This document shows, one piece after another, positions 35,473 to 44,655 of a stretch of DNA of 64,000 nt (position 1 is its first letter; every line of letters begins with the position of its first letter). The stretch is from Paractinoplanes aksuensis (GTDB taxonomy: Bacteria > Actinomycetota > Actinomycetes > Mycobacteriales > Micromonosporaceae): assembly GCF_024137025.1 (NCBI RefSeq), contig NZ_JAMYJR010000002.1, positions 1 to 64,000 of the forward strand, read 5' to 3'. The notes below the pieces were generated by a model. That model was not told where the DNA came from, ran no database searches, and worked only from the letters and a program-made list of their open reading frames with translations. The position numbers and the translations under genes are program-made.

Positions 35473-35473
35473 A
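35468..35473. repeat. Left target-site duplication TCTAGA
   Basis: TCTAGA flanks the IS on the left and includes the TAG stop of the upstream kinase gene. The matching copy is at 36973-36978. Because TCTAGA is itself a palindrome, a smaller CTAG duplication cannot be excluded. Confidence 0.7.
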
Positions 35474-36972
35474 CCCGGACTTCGCACATGCTTTGGGGTG
35501 AATGTCCGTCACTCTGATCAAGATTGATGTGTTGGTCGGGTGTGGGTGTGCCTCGTCGTAGTGCTGTGCGTCCTCGTGCTGAGCTGGTCGAGGGTGTTGT
35601 GCTGGAGAAACGTCTGGGATCGCTGCCGGTGATCGCGGATTTCTGCCGGCGGATCGACATTGCCGGGATCATCGACGGGCTGTGCCCGATCCGTGATGTC
35701 GCTCTGGCGACGCATGGTCAGGTCATCGAGATCTTGATCGCGAACCGGTTGACGCAGCCGTCGGCGATGGCCGGGATCTGCGATTGGGCGAAGGCGTGGG
35801 CGGTCCCGGAGGTTTACGGGATCGCCGTGTCCGCAGATGGGGCGATCCCGGTGTTCCATCACGTCTATGACGGCGGCGCCGGTGAGATCGCCCAGGTCGT
35901 CGAGGCCATGCACGCCCTGCAGGATCTGGCCTCCACGCCCGGGTTCCTGATGGTCGGTGACTCGAAGCTGATCTCCTACCGCAATCTCACCGCGATGAAC
36001 GACGCCGGAGTCCGGTTCCTCGCCCCTCTCGCAGCAGCCAGAGTCCCGGCCGGTCTGTTCGCCGGTATCGACCCGGCCGGCACCACACCAGTGGACTACC
36101 TCGCCCAGCGCGACATCAACAAACCGGCCGCTGACCGCTGCGCCTACCGGGTCACCGAAGATGTCATGCACCTTGCCGGGCCGCGCAAAGCCGACCCGGT
36201 GCACCAGATCCGCCGGATCCTGGTGCACTCCAGCGCGAACCAGAACGCCGCCGCCACCGCCCGGGAGCTCAAACTCGGCAAGGCCCGCACCGACCTGGAC
36301 ATCCTCGTGCGGACCGCCGGCACCCGGTATCACCCCGATGTCGCCGCCGTGACCGCGAAAGCCACCCAGATCAGCAACAACGGCGGGTCGGCGCCTACCT
36401 GCGCACCACCATCACCCTCGATACCGACACCGGTAAACCGCGCTTTGCCTGGCACTTCGACCAAGCCGCGATCGACGCCGAAGCCGCTACCGACGGCTGG
36501 TATGCCCTACTGACCAACCTTGATCCCGCCGACGCCGATCCCGCCGAGGTCCTACGCCGTTACAAAGGCCAATCCGCCGTGGAACAGCGCTGCAGCAGCA
36601 TCAAAGGTCCCCTCGCCGTGGCACCGATGTTCCTGCAAACCAACCGCAGGATCACCGCCCTGATCACCGTGATCTGCCTGGCGCTGCTCATTTTCAGCCT
36701 CATCGAACGCGAAGCCCGCCGCCGCCTCGCCGAGCAGGAGCAGAGCGACATGGTCGGCTTCTACGCCTTCGACAATCGGGCCGTCAGACCCACCGCCCGG
36801 CTCATCCTGCAAGCCCTGCACGACCTCCGACTCATCCCCGCCCACCACCGGCAACCACCCAAATTCCCACGCCCAGGATGGCTACAAGCCCAACTCCTCG
36901 CCCTACTCAACGTCGACCCCACCCGGCCACGCTGGCAATAACGGCAGTCCAAAACCATGTGCGAAGTCCGGG
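35474..36972 (+). mobile_element. Decayed IS1634-like insertion sequence (IS4-type DDE)
   Basis: The element is about 1.5 kb and bounded by perfect inverted repeats: AGACCCGGACTTCGCACATG at 35471-35490 and its complement at 36956-36975 (20 bp, the outer three bases being part of TCTAGA). TCTAGA lies at both ends as target duplication. It carries one transposase gene with a deletion and a frameshift, so it cannot move on its own but could be mobilised in trans since both ends are intact. Confidence 0.85.
35524..36941 (+). pseudogene. IS1634-family transposase, deleted and frameshifted
   Basis: The first part (330 codons from 35524) shows LPVIADFCRRIDIAGIID, CDWAKAWAVPEVYGI, AVSADGAIPVFHHVYDGG and LMVGDSKLIS. 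Between VYGI and AVSADG, family members have an additional segment of about 80 residues including the first catalytic Asp; it is missing. The frame is lost near 36385 (ISNNGGSAPT; the +1 frame reads VGAYLRTTITL). It resumes to the end with RRYKGQSAVEQRCSSIKGPL and ITALITVICLALLIFSLIERE. Both lesions make it non-functional. Confidence 0.85.
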
Positions 36973-36978
36973 TCTAGA
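36973..36978. repeat. Right target-site duplication TCTAGA
   Basis: Second copy of TCTAGA immediately after the right inverted repeat of the IS. It corresponds to the copy at 35468-35473. Confidence 0.7.
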
Positions 36979-37052
36979 ACGTGACCCGCCGCCGCTCAGG
37001 CGGGGCCGACCGGTAACAACAATCCATACGCGGGCGGCGGTGTCGGTCTCCT

Positions 37053-38570
37053 CTACTTGGTTTTGCGGGTGGTCAATGCAGGCGCCTTGCCGGACCTGGG
37101 GGGTGGCCCGAGGTCGGGGGCGTCTTCTCGGTGCTGGTGGCGGGGCTCGGCTGCGACGGGGTCCGACTTGGCGCGGGGGACCGCCGCACGGCGGGTGCCG
37201 GTCAGGGCAAGGGCGAGGGCGGAGAGCAGTGCGGTGATGACGACGCCGACCAGCCAGGCGGCCAAGTCCAGAGATCGCGAGGAAGGCTGCAGCCGGTCGG
37301 TCGCGGCCACTTGCAGCTGCCACTGACGCTGTGCGGCCTCCACGGTCACCAGCATCGCCGTGGGTTCCTCCAACTCGCTGGGCGGCTGCCAGGCCGCCAA
37401 GACCTCCTGATTGCCGGCAGTGGTGTCCCGCAGGCTGACGGCGACCACGTCGCGAGCCGTCTCGCTGGTGCTTTCGGTGAGAAGGTCGCCGAACCGCAGA
37501 CTCAGGGTCACCCAACCGCGGAACTGTTCCAGCTCTGGTCTCGGCGTGGACTTGGTGTAGACGGGTGCGGCGAGAACGGTTGACAGCTGTTGCTGCGCCG
37601 GCGGAAGGCCTCGGTCTCTCAACAATCGATACGGGCGACTCGCGACCACGCTGTGCGTGTCCCGCGCCAGCCGGAGTGCCTCGGCCGGTTCCGAAGCGGC
37701 GGTGAGGTCGAGCCCGCCCGATGCCGGGCCGTGGGTCGCGGATACGCTGAGTACCGCAAACAGATGCTCACCCGACGGCGCCGCCGGTCGTAGGACCAGA
37801 TCAGTCGCCCCGTTGGCCCGCCACCGGGCCTGGACCTGCGAGATCTGCGCGGAGTCGGTGGCCACGACGAAAGAGACACCGGACGCCGCAGTCCACCCGG
37901 TCCAGCCGATCGGCGCCGTGATGGCGGTGAACTCCTTGGCCTCGAGGTCAGCCTGAGCACCGACTGCTGCGGCAATGTCCGTCAGCGCGCTGCTGTAGCG
38001 GCTCACTTCCGCGGCAACTCCCTGCGCCACCATCTCGGTCCGCTGGGCCAGCGACTGCCTCATCCGGCTCTCGCCTGTCTGCCGCGCGGTGGCTACCGCC
38101 AGCCCGGTACTGGCCAACCCCACCAGAACCGCGGCCAAGAGCACCAGCGATCGGTGACGGACGTTCCTCGTTCGAGCGGCCGGGACGTGGGCCTCCCGCA
38201 CGATGCTCGCCGACTCGCGCCGAGCATCGGCGAGGATCCGCCCGGCCTCCTGCCGCGCGGCGGCCACCTTCTTCACGGCTTCCTGCTGGGCGGCGGCCAC
38301 CTTCTTGGCTGCTTCCTCCTGGGCCGCGGCCACCTTCGCCTCGGCCTCCCGCCGGGCCGCGGCCACCTTTTCCGCGGCCTGGTACAGGGCCATGTCCTCG
38401 AACTGCTCGGCGCGTGCCCGGCGCGTGGACAGCGGGTCCTCCCGCATGATCAGGTCCCGGCGGCGAGCCGGTTCGCCGCCGGCCAGCCGCGCGTCCACCA
38501 CGTCGTCGGCGAGGTCGATGACCTCCGCCAACAACTCGTCGAGGGGCGTCTCGTCGTCGAAGGGGCTCAT
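37053..38570 (-). CDS. CHASE-domain transmembrane protein coupled to an ECF sigma factor
   Basis: The 505-residue protein has a cytoplasmic N-terminus of about 120 residues. Its second half is a regular coiled coil of KVAAAxxEAxx repeats (residues about 70-115). A membrane helix (SLVLLAAVLVGLASTGLAVA) follows, then a CHASE-type extracytoplasmic sensor (about 150-400; GLDLTAASEPAEALRLARDT). A second helix (LDLAAWLVGVVITALLSALA) and a Lys/Arg/Pro tail complete it. No kinase, cyclase or HTH output domain is present. The ATG, behind GGAGGAG, overlaps the stop of the sigma factor gene (ATGA). I infer that it senses an extracellular ligand and controls that sigma factor, with the N-terminal coil as the contact part. 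Confidence 0.8.
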   Translation of the reverse strand: MSPFDDETPLDELLAEVIDLADDVVDARLAGGEPARRRDLIMREDPLSTRRARAEQFEDMALYQAAEKVAAARREAEAKVAAAQEEAAKKVAAAQQEAVKKVAAARQEAGRILADARRESASIVREAHVPAARTRNVRHRSLVLLAAVLVGLASTGLAVATARQTGESRMRQSLAQRTEMVAQGVAAEVSRYSSALTDIAAAVGAQADLEAKEFTAITAPIGWTGWTAASGVSFVVATDSAQISQVQARWRANGATDLVLRPAAPSGEHLFAVLSVSATHGPASGGLDLTAASEPAEALRLARDTHSVVASRPYRLLRDRGLPPAQQQLSTVLAAPVYTKSTPRPELEQFRGWVTLSLRFGDLLTESTSETARDVVAVSLRDTTAGNQEVLAAWQPPSELEEPTAMLVTVEAAQRQWQLQVAATDRLQPSSRSLDLAAWLVGVVITALLSALALALTGTRRAAVPRAKSDPVAAEPRHQHREDAPDLGPPPRSGKAPALTTRKTK

Positions 38571-39166
38571 CGTGTCTCCTCCCTGAGCGTTGTCGTGGCG
38601 ACCCGTTTCGGCAGCGGTCTCGAGCGGTCCCGCGCTCGGTCCTGCTCGACCTCCTGCCGCAGCCGCTGCCGAGCCAGCTGCAGGTTCTTCCGGACGGCGG
38701 CCTCGTTCGTCCCGAGCGCGTCGGCGATGTCGGCGGTGGGCACCTGATCGATGAAGCCGGCCATGACAGCCCGCTGGGCGGGCGGCAACTTCGCCAGCAG
38801 CTCGATGATCCATTGGCGGTCCACGCATGCGGTGACAGTGGTTCCGTCGTCGTTCTCGGCGTAGGGCCGGGCGGGCCCGGCCTGGTCGAGCCGATCGGAG
38901 CGCCAGGCGGCATCCCTGCGCAGCCGGCCGATCGAGCGGGTCACCATCGTCCTGGCGTAGGCCTCCTTGTTCGCGATCGAATACCAGCGGCGATACAGAT
39001 AGGTCAGCGCATCGTTCGCCGCGTCCTCGGCGTCGGAGACGCTGCCCCATACCACTGCGCCGTACTTCACCAGCGACGGGAACATCCGGTCGTAGAACGG
39101 AGCAAACTCCGAGGCGGGCGGCGGCGGGTGGAACTCCGCTGAGGGGCTGATCTCCTGCGGGCCCAT
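38567..39166 (-). CDS. ECF-type RNA polymerase sigma factor (SigE-like)
   Basis: The product of about 199 residues has sigma region 2 (APFYDRMFPSLVKYGAVVWG, DAEDAANDALTYLYRRW) and region 4 (LPPAQRAVMAGFI, ADIADALGTNEAAVRKNLQLARQRL). ATG 39166 is chosen; GTG 39208 is an alternative N-terminus. The stop overlaps the start of the CHASE-domain gene, a layout normally seen with anti-sigma factors. No zinc-binding anti-sigma gene is nearby, so the CHASE protein is the prime candidate regulator. Confidence 0.87.
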   Translation of the reverse strand: MGPQEISPSAEFHPPPPASEFAPFYDRMFPSLVKYGAVVWGSVSDAEDAANDALTYLYRRWYSIANKEAYARTMVTRSIGRLRRDAAWRSDRLDQAGPARPYAENDDGTTVTACVDRQWIIELLAKLPPAQRAVMAGFIDQVPTADIADALGTNEAAVRKNLQLARQRLRQEVEQDRARDRSRPLPKRVATTTLREETR

Positions 39167-39365
39167 CGGCACCTGCTTCCGCTCGTCATCGTCGACCTCG
39201 GCTGTCACCGGTAAGAGGTGGCAACCCTTCCCAGGTGTGAGGTGCTTTAACGTTATTTTTCCGACACGTCTCCGGCGGATGGGGCAGTTCGGCGCAGTGA
39301 CGCCTTTCTGACACAGGCCGGCGGGGCCGGCCGCCTCGCCGACCCACATGCCTTGGATTGCGCTG

Positions 39366-39578
39366 TCAGCGGTGGGTCGAAACGATCACCCCGCCGAGCA
39401 GGACCGCAGCCGTCGCGGCGACCACTGTGACCGGCACCGAGGTGGTCACCATGAAGACGCCGCCGATCCCAGCGAGCATCCCGTTGATCACTACGACCAG
39501 GCTGTTCGCGGTCCATCGCCCACGCCGCCGGACTGCCCGGTTCCCCGAACCGGCCCGGTCGCCCTCAACGCCGATCAT
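39366..39578 (-). CDS. Small two-helix membrane protein
   Basis: A 70-residue protein with a basic N-terminus and two hydrophobic helices (SLVVVINGMLAGIGGVF and VTVVAATAAVLLGGVIV). The frame is open upstream to 39674, but that part is not protein-like. Family not recognised. It sits about 200 bp upstream of the sigma factor on the same strand. Confidence 0.55.
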   Translation of the reverse strand: MIGVEGDRAGSGNRAVRRRGRWTANSLVVVINGMLAGIGGVFMVTTSVPVTVVAATAAVLLGGVIVSTHR

Positions 39579-39701
39579 CAGTGCACGCCTTTCGCCGATC
39601 TGCCGGCAGCGGAGCAGCTGCCTCACCCGGTAGAGGATCAGCGCCCAGCATCCTGTGAAGTCCGACTTGCCCACTATGTCGCTGAGCCGGAAGGCGGAAC
39701 C

Positions 39702-40469
39702 TCAGTCGCCGAGGTCGTCGTAGGTGCCGGTTGGCTGCAGGTAGTGGATGGCGGTGGTGGGGCGCAGGCCGAGGCGCTCGAAGACGGGTTGCCCCTCCAC
39801 CGTGGAGTGCAGGACGACCCGGCGCCGGCCGGACTCGCGGGTGGCCTCGGTGATCGTGTGGCGGGTGACGGCCTGGCCGTAGCCACGGCGGGACTGCTCG
39901 GGCAGGGTGGCGACGAGCGTCACCACCAGGGCGTCGGCGCTGGGCACGGCGGCGGCACAGGTCACGGCCCGGCCGTCGCGGTAGCCGACATAGGCGTACG
40001 CCTCGTCGAGCCACAGCCGGGAGCCGGCGAACGCCTCGTGGCCGACGGTCGGTGGCAGGTCGTACGCCAAGGCGTTGATCTCGCCCAGCGTCGCGAGGTC
40101 GTCCTCGTCGGTGACCCGCCGGAACTCCAGATCGGAGGAGGCGGGCCCGGTCAGGTCCGGCTCGCCGTCCAGGGCCTGCCCGGTGAAGGCGATCTCGAGC
40201 CCGGCGTCGGCCGCCCGGTCGTCCAGTTCCTGGCGGGCCCGCGGGCTGAGCAGGTCGGCGAAGACCCACAGATAGCCGCCCTCGTCCCGGCCCCGCAGGA
40301 ACTCGGCTTCCCGGACGAGTTGCTCGCTGAGATCCTCGGCCGTGATGTCGGACCCGGTCAGCGTGGCCGCGTTCCACCACACGAACGGGCTACCCGCCCA
40401 CTGGCCCTGGCCCGCGGCCAGGCGCCCCCACACGTCGGCGAACCGGTCCCTTGCCTCGACAGCACCCAC
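39702..40469 (-). CDS. GNAT-family N-acetyltransferase (two-part)
   Basis: The 255-residue protein has an N-terminal GNAT-like half and a C-terminal half with ATLPEQSRRGYGQAVTRHTI (acetyl-CoA loop) and GQPVFERLGLRPTTAI. This fits a tandem-GNAT arrangement. The start is GTG 40469, chosen because GGAGG lies 8 bases upstream; ATG 40532 is possible. Divergent from the ABC exporter at 40663. Substrate unknown. Confidence 0.8.
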   Translation of the reverse strand: MGAVEARDRFADVWGRLAAGQGQWAGSPFVWWNAATLTGSDITAEDLSEQLVREAEFLRGRDEGGYLWVFADLLSPRARQELDDRAADAGLEIAFTGQALDGEPDLTGPASSDLEFRRVTDEDDLATLGEINALAYDLPPTVGHEAFAGSRLWLDEAYAYVGYRDGRAVTCAAAVPSADALVVTLVATLPEQSRRGYGQAVTRHTITEATRESGRRRVVLHSTVEGQPVFERLGLRPTTAIHYLQPTGTYDDLGD

Positions 40470-40662
40470 AACGGTTACCTCCACCTTCGGCTCTGTTCCA
40501 GGGGCTACCCGCCGGCGCGGCCGTCCAGCCACGATGTGCCGGTCGCCACGGTGAATTGATTCACGTCAGATGGACACGTGCCTAACTCTTTCGGGGAGGC
40601 GACAGCAGCGCGTGACTCGACGAGTGTGGAGGGTGACGGTTCCCACGAGGAGCGGGGTGTCT

Positions 40663-42540
40663 GTGAGCGTCACCGACGAGACAGTACTGCCGGAACTGCG
40701 CAACGCCTGGTGGGAGCACGGCGTGCGCCGACGGGCCGAGACCGGGGTGCTCGGCGTGTTCGCCGAGCTGCCCCAGTTCGTACGCCAAGCCATCGCCCTG
40801 GCCTGGCGGGCCGACAAGATGCGGACCACGGTGGTCGGCCTGGCCACGCTCGGCAGCGGCGCCATGGCCACGTTCGGGCTGCTGTCGACCCAGAAGCTGC
40901 TGGTCGCCCTGTTCGCCGGGGGACCGACGCCCGACCGGGTCCGCGCGGCCCTGCCCGCCCTGGTCGCGCTGGCCGCGGCGACCGCGTTGCGGGGCGCGCT
41001 GGGCATCGCCATCGGGTACGCCCAGAACGGGCTCACGCCCCGGGTCAATCAGGCCGCCGAGCGCCGCCTGTTCGAGGCCACCACCGCCGTCCGTCTGGAC
41101 GCCTTCGACGCCGACGCCTTCGCCGACGACATGGAACGGGCGAGCCGCGGCAGCGACGCGGCCAACGGCCTGGTCCACGACACCTCGAACGTGCTCGCCG
41201 GTTTTGTCGGGCTGGCCGCGGTGGCCGTGGCCGTGGTGCTGATCAACCCGTTGCTGCTGCTCGCGCTCGTCGTCGCCACCGTGCCCAACGGGTACGCGGC
41301 CCTGCGCGCGGGCCACCTGCGGTACTCCAGCTACCTGGCCGGCTCGGTCCGCCGCCGCCGTCGTAACGTGCTCGAACGCCAGATGGCCGACCGCGAGTCC
41401 GCGCCCGAACTCCGGTCGTACGGCCTGCGGAAGTTCCTGCTCGGCCAGTACGACATGGTGATGGGCGCGCAGACCACCGAGGATCTGACCCTGGCCCGCC
41501 GGGTCACCACGACGACCAGCGTCGGCGCCGTGATCAGCGGGCTCGGCCTGGGCGGGGTGTGGGTGCTGCTCGGTTTCCTGCTGGCCGGCGGGCACATCCC
41601 GCTGGCCGCGGCGGTGACCTGCGTCGTCGCCGTGCAGGCGGCCCAGCGGGCGCTGTCGACGGTGACGTTCCAGCTCGACGGCATGTTCACCGACGGCCAG
41701 TTCTTCAAGGAGTACGTGAACTTCCTCGAACGGGCCAAGCAGTACATGCCCGGGGCCGACCGGCGGGACCGGCCGAAGCCGCCGGCCCTGCGCCGCCTCG
41801 ACATCCGGGCCGTCAGCCTGCGCTATCCCGACCGCGACACATGCGCCGTCGACCAGGTCTCGCTCACCATCGAGGCCGGGCAGACCGTGGCCTTCGTCGG
41901 CGAGAACGGCTCGGGCAAGTCGACGCTGGCCGCGATGATCGGCGCCCTGCGCGCCCCGACCGACGGCGTCATCGAGTGGAACGGCCGCCCGGTGGCCGAC
42001 TGGGACCGCGACGCCGTGATCGCGCGGATCGCGGTGGTGCTGCAGGAGCACCACAAGTGGCCCTACACCGCGGCCACCAACATCGCCATGGGTGACCTGT
42101 CGGTCGACGCCGAGCAGGACCGCATCGAGACCGCGGCGCTGCGCGCGGCCGCCCACGAGACGATCCAGTCGCTGCCCTACGGCTACCGGACCCTGCTCGA
42201 CCGCACGTTCAAGGAGGGGCACGACCTGTCGGGCGGGCAGTGGCAGCGGATCACCGCCGCCCGCGGTTTCTATCGCGACGCCGACCTGCTCATCATGGAC
42301 GAGCCGTCGTCCGCGCTCGACCCGCGGGCCGAGGACGCGCTGTTCCAGGCCATCCGCAGCCGCCAGGGGCACCGCACGACGATCCTGATCACCCACCGCC
42401 TGGCCAACGTCAAACACGCCGACCAGATCTTCGTGCTGCACGAGGGTTTGCTGGTCGAGCAGGGCACGCACGCCGACCTGATGGCCCGGGCCGGCCGCTA
42501 CGCCGGTCTGTTCACCCTGCAGGCGGCGGGATATCAGTAA
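40663..42540 (+). CDS. ABC exporter, fused permease-ATPase
   Basis: The 625-residue half-transporter has about five to six membrane helices (residues about 45-310) followed by an ATPase domain with Walker [13 protein letters not shown]-loop VVLQEHHKWPYTA, signature LSGGQWQRI and Walker B LLIMDEPSSALDP. Such half exporters work as dimers on peptides, lipids or drugs. The start is GTG 40663, with another GTG 6 bases earlier; GAGGAG precedes both. The GH95 gene begins 9 bases after the stop, so the exporter heads a three-gene operon with two glycosidases. Confidence 0.9.
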   Translation: MSVTDETVLPELRNAWWEHGVRRRAETGVLGVFAELPQFVRQAIALAWRADKMRTTVVGLATLGSGAMATFGLLSTQKLLVALFAGGPTPDRVRAALPALVALAAATALRGALGIAIGYAQNGLTPRVNQAAERRLFEATTAVRLDAFDADAFADDMERASRGSDAANGLVHDTSNVLAGFVGLAAVAVAVVLINPLLLLALVVATVPNGYAALRAGHLRYSSYLAGSVRRRRRNVLERQMADRESAPELRSYGLRKFLLGQYDMVMGAQTTEDLTLARRVTTTTSVGAVISGLGLGGVWVLLGFLLAGGHIPLAAAVTCVVAVQAAQRALSTVTFQLDGMFTDGQFFKEYVNFLERAKQYMPGADRRDRPKPPALRRLDIRAVSLRYPDRDTCAVDQVSLTIEAGQTVAFVGENGSGKSTLAAMIGALRAPTDGVIEWNGRPVADWDRDAVIARIAVVLQEHHKWPYTAATNIAMGDLSVDAEQDRIETAALRAAAHETIQSLPYGYRTLLDRTFKEGHDLSGGQWQRITAARGFYRDADLLIMDEPSSALDPRAEDALFQAIRSRQGHRTTILITHRLANVKHADQIFVLHEGLLVEQGTHADLMARAGRYAGLFTLQAAGYQ

Positions 42541-42549
42541 TCTCGGATC

Positions 42550-44655
42550 ATGACTCTCGAGCGCCGCCTGTGGTCGTCGGAACCGGCCCGGGAGTGGCTC
42601 GAGGCGTACCCGCTGGGCAACGGACGGCTGGGCGCGATGGTGTACGGGACGCCGGGGCGCGAGCACCTGCAGCTCAACGACGGCACGGCGTGGTCGGGCA
42701 GCCCGGCCGGCGAAGCCGCCAACAGCCGCATCGATCCGGCGGTCGCGGCCTCGGCTCTGACGGCGGCCCGGGCCGCGCTGGCCGCGGGTGACCCGGTCGA
42801 GGCCGACCGGCGGCTGCTCGAGGTGCAGGGCGGGTGGTCGCAGGCCTACCTGCCCTTCGCCGACCTGCACGTCTCGGTCGGCGACGGCGTCGTCACCGAC
42901 TACCACCGCGAGCTCGACCTGGGCACCGCCACCCACCGCGTCCGCTACCGCCTCGACGGCAATCCGTTCGTCCACCGGTGTTTCGTGTCGCAGCCGGACG
43001 GTGTGCTGGTGCTCGTCATCGAGGCCGGGGAACCGGTCGGCATCACCTGGTCGCTGTCGTCGCCGCTGCGGGTGCTGGGCGGCGGGGACGACTGGCTGAC
43101 CGTTCGGCTGCCCAGCGACATGCCGCCACCGCACGAGCCGGATCTGGCGCCGGTCTGGGGTGGCGACGCGCTGCGCGGGGCCGTGGTGGGGCGGGCGCGG
43201 CACGACGGGCGGCGGTTCGAGCTGATTCTCGCGACCGAGACCACGTTCGCGGGCATCGGGCGGGATCCGGTCGGCGACGAGCACACCGCGCGCCGGCGGG
43301 CGGAGGAGCGCGTCGAGCGGGCCTTCGCGATCGGGGTCACCGGGCTGACCGGGCGGCACGTCGAGGCGTACGGGAAGAAGTTCGCGCGGACGACGCTCGA
43401 GCTCCCGGCGCACCCGGAGGCGGCGCTGCTGTTCCACTACGGCCGGTATCTGGCGCTGAGTTCGTCGGCCGCGGGCGGGCTGCCGTCGACGTTGCAGGGG
43501 CTGTGGAACGACCAGATGCGGCCGCCGTGGAGCTCGAACTACACGATCAACGTCAACACCGAGATGAACTACTGGGCGGCGACCACGGCCGACCTCGAGG
43601 AGACGCTCGACCCGGTGCTCGACCTGCTCGAGGCGCTGGCCGACAGGGGCCGGGCCACGGCTCGTACGATCTATGGGGCGCGCGGCTGGGTGGCCCATCA
43701 CAACACCGACGCCTGGGCCTTCACGTCGCCGGTCGGGCGCGGGCGGGCGGACCCGGCGTGGGCGTTCTGGCCGATGGGCGGCGTGTGGCTGTGCTGGCTC
43801 GTCTTCGACGTCGATGACCCGCGGGTGTGGCCGATTCTGCGCGGCGCGGCCGAGTTCTGCCTCGACTGGCTGCCGCAGGGGCTGGCGACCTCGCCCGAGA
43901 ACCACTACCTTTCCCCGTCCGGTGAACCGGTCGCGGTTGCCTCGGCCTCCACGATGGACCACGCGCTGGTCGCCCGGCTGTTCGACGCGGTGCTGGCGCG
44001 GGGGCCCGCGGACGACCCCGTCGTGGCCGAGGTGCGTGCGGCCCGCCCGGGGATCCCGGATCCGGTCGTACGGGACGGGTTGATCGAGGAATGGCCGGGG
44101 AACCCGCCGCCGGCCGAGCCGCACCACCGGCACCTCAGCCATTTGGTGTTCGCCTACCCGGGGGACACCTCTTCGTTGGGGACGGCTGTCTCGCGCAGCC
44201 TGGACGCGCGTGGCGACGAGGCGACCGGGTGGTCCCTCGCGTGGAAGCTCGCGCTGCGGGCCCGGCTGCATCAGCCCGATCACGTGTCGCGCCTGCTGCC
44301 CCTGGTGCTGCGACCGGCCACGGCCGACCGGGCCGGGCTCTACCCCAACCTGTTCTCGGCCCATCCGCCGTACCAGATCGACGGCAACCTCGGGTACGTC
44401 GCCGCGGTCGCCGAGATGCTCGTGCAGAGCCACTCGGGCATGATCGAACTGTTGCCCGCGGTCCCGTCGCAGTGGCCCGAGGGCAAGGTGACCGGCCTGA
44501 TCGCCCGGCCCGGGATCGCGGTCGACGTGGCCTGGACGACAGTCGACGGGCACGTGCGGGTCACCGACTACGCGCTGCGGGCTCGCCGTCCGCGGGGCCG
44601 CACCACCGTCACCGTCCTGGTGAACGGGCGCCGGGAAGACAGGGACCTCAGATGA
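42550..44655 (+). CDS. Glycoside hydrolase family 95 (alpha-L-fucosidase/galactosidase)
   Basis: This 701-residue inverting glycosidase opens with the GH95 hallmark [18 protein letters not shown] and [11 protein letters not shown]. It carries [13 protein letters not shown] (two Asn, about 334 and 336, that activate water), a general acid Glu in LIEEWPGN near 513, and [15 protein letters not shown] near 612. The substrate is probably fucosylated or alpha-L-galactosylated plant glycan. There is no signal peptide, so it acts on imported oligosaccharides. The stop overlaps the start of the GH2 gene. Confidence 0.93.
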   Translation: MTLERRLWSSEPAREWLEAYPLGNGRLGAMVYGTPGREHLQLNDGTAWSGSPAGEAANSRIDPAVAASALTAARAALAAGDPVEADRRLLEVQGGWSQAYLPFADLHVSVGDGVVTDYHRELDLGTATHRVRYRLDGNPFVHRCFVSQPDGVLVLVIEAGEPVGITWSLSSPLRVLGGGDDWLTVRLPSDMPPPHEPDLAPVWGGDALRGAVVGRARHDGRRFELILATETTFAGIGRDPVGDEHTARRRAEERVERAFAIGVTGLTGRHVEAYGKKFARTTLELPAHPEAALLFHYGRYLALSSSAAGGLPSTLQGLWNDQMRPPWSSNYTINVNTEMNYWAATTADLEETLDPVLDLLEALADRGRATARTIYGARGWVAHHNTDAWAFTSPVGRGRADPAWAFWPMGGVWLCWLVFDVDDPRVWPILRGAAEFCLDWLPQGLATSPENHYLSPSGEPVAVASASTMDHALVARLFDAVLARGPADDPVVAEVRAARPGIPDPVVRDGLIEEWPGNPPPAEPHHRHLSHLVFAYPGDTSSLGTAVSRSLDARGDEATGWSLAWKLALRARLHQPDHVSRLLPLVLRPATADRAGLYPNLFSAHPPYQIDGNLGYVAAVAEMLVQSHSGMIELLPAVPSQWPEGKVTGLIARPGIAVDVAWTTVDGHVRVTDYALRARRPRGRTTVTVLVNGRREDRDLR

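Noticed and set aside
32116..35487. 1,123-codon frame antisense to the kinase/GGDEF gene
   Set aside because: No motif, Gln/Gly/Arg/Val-rich; the plus strand has continuous domain evidence.
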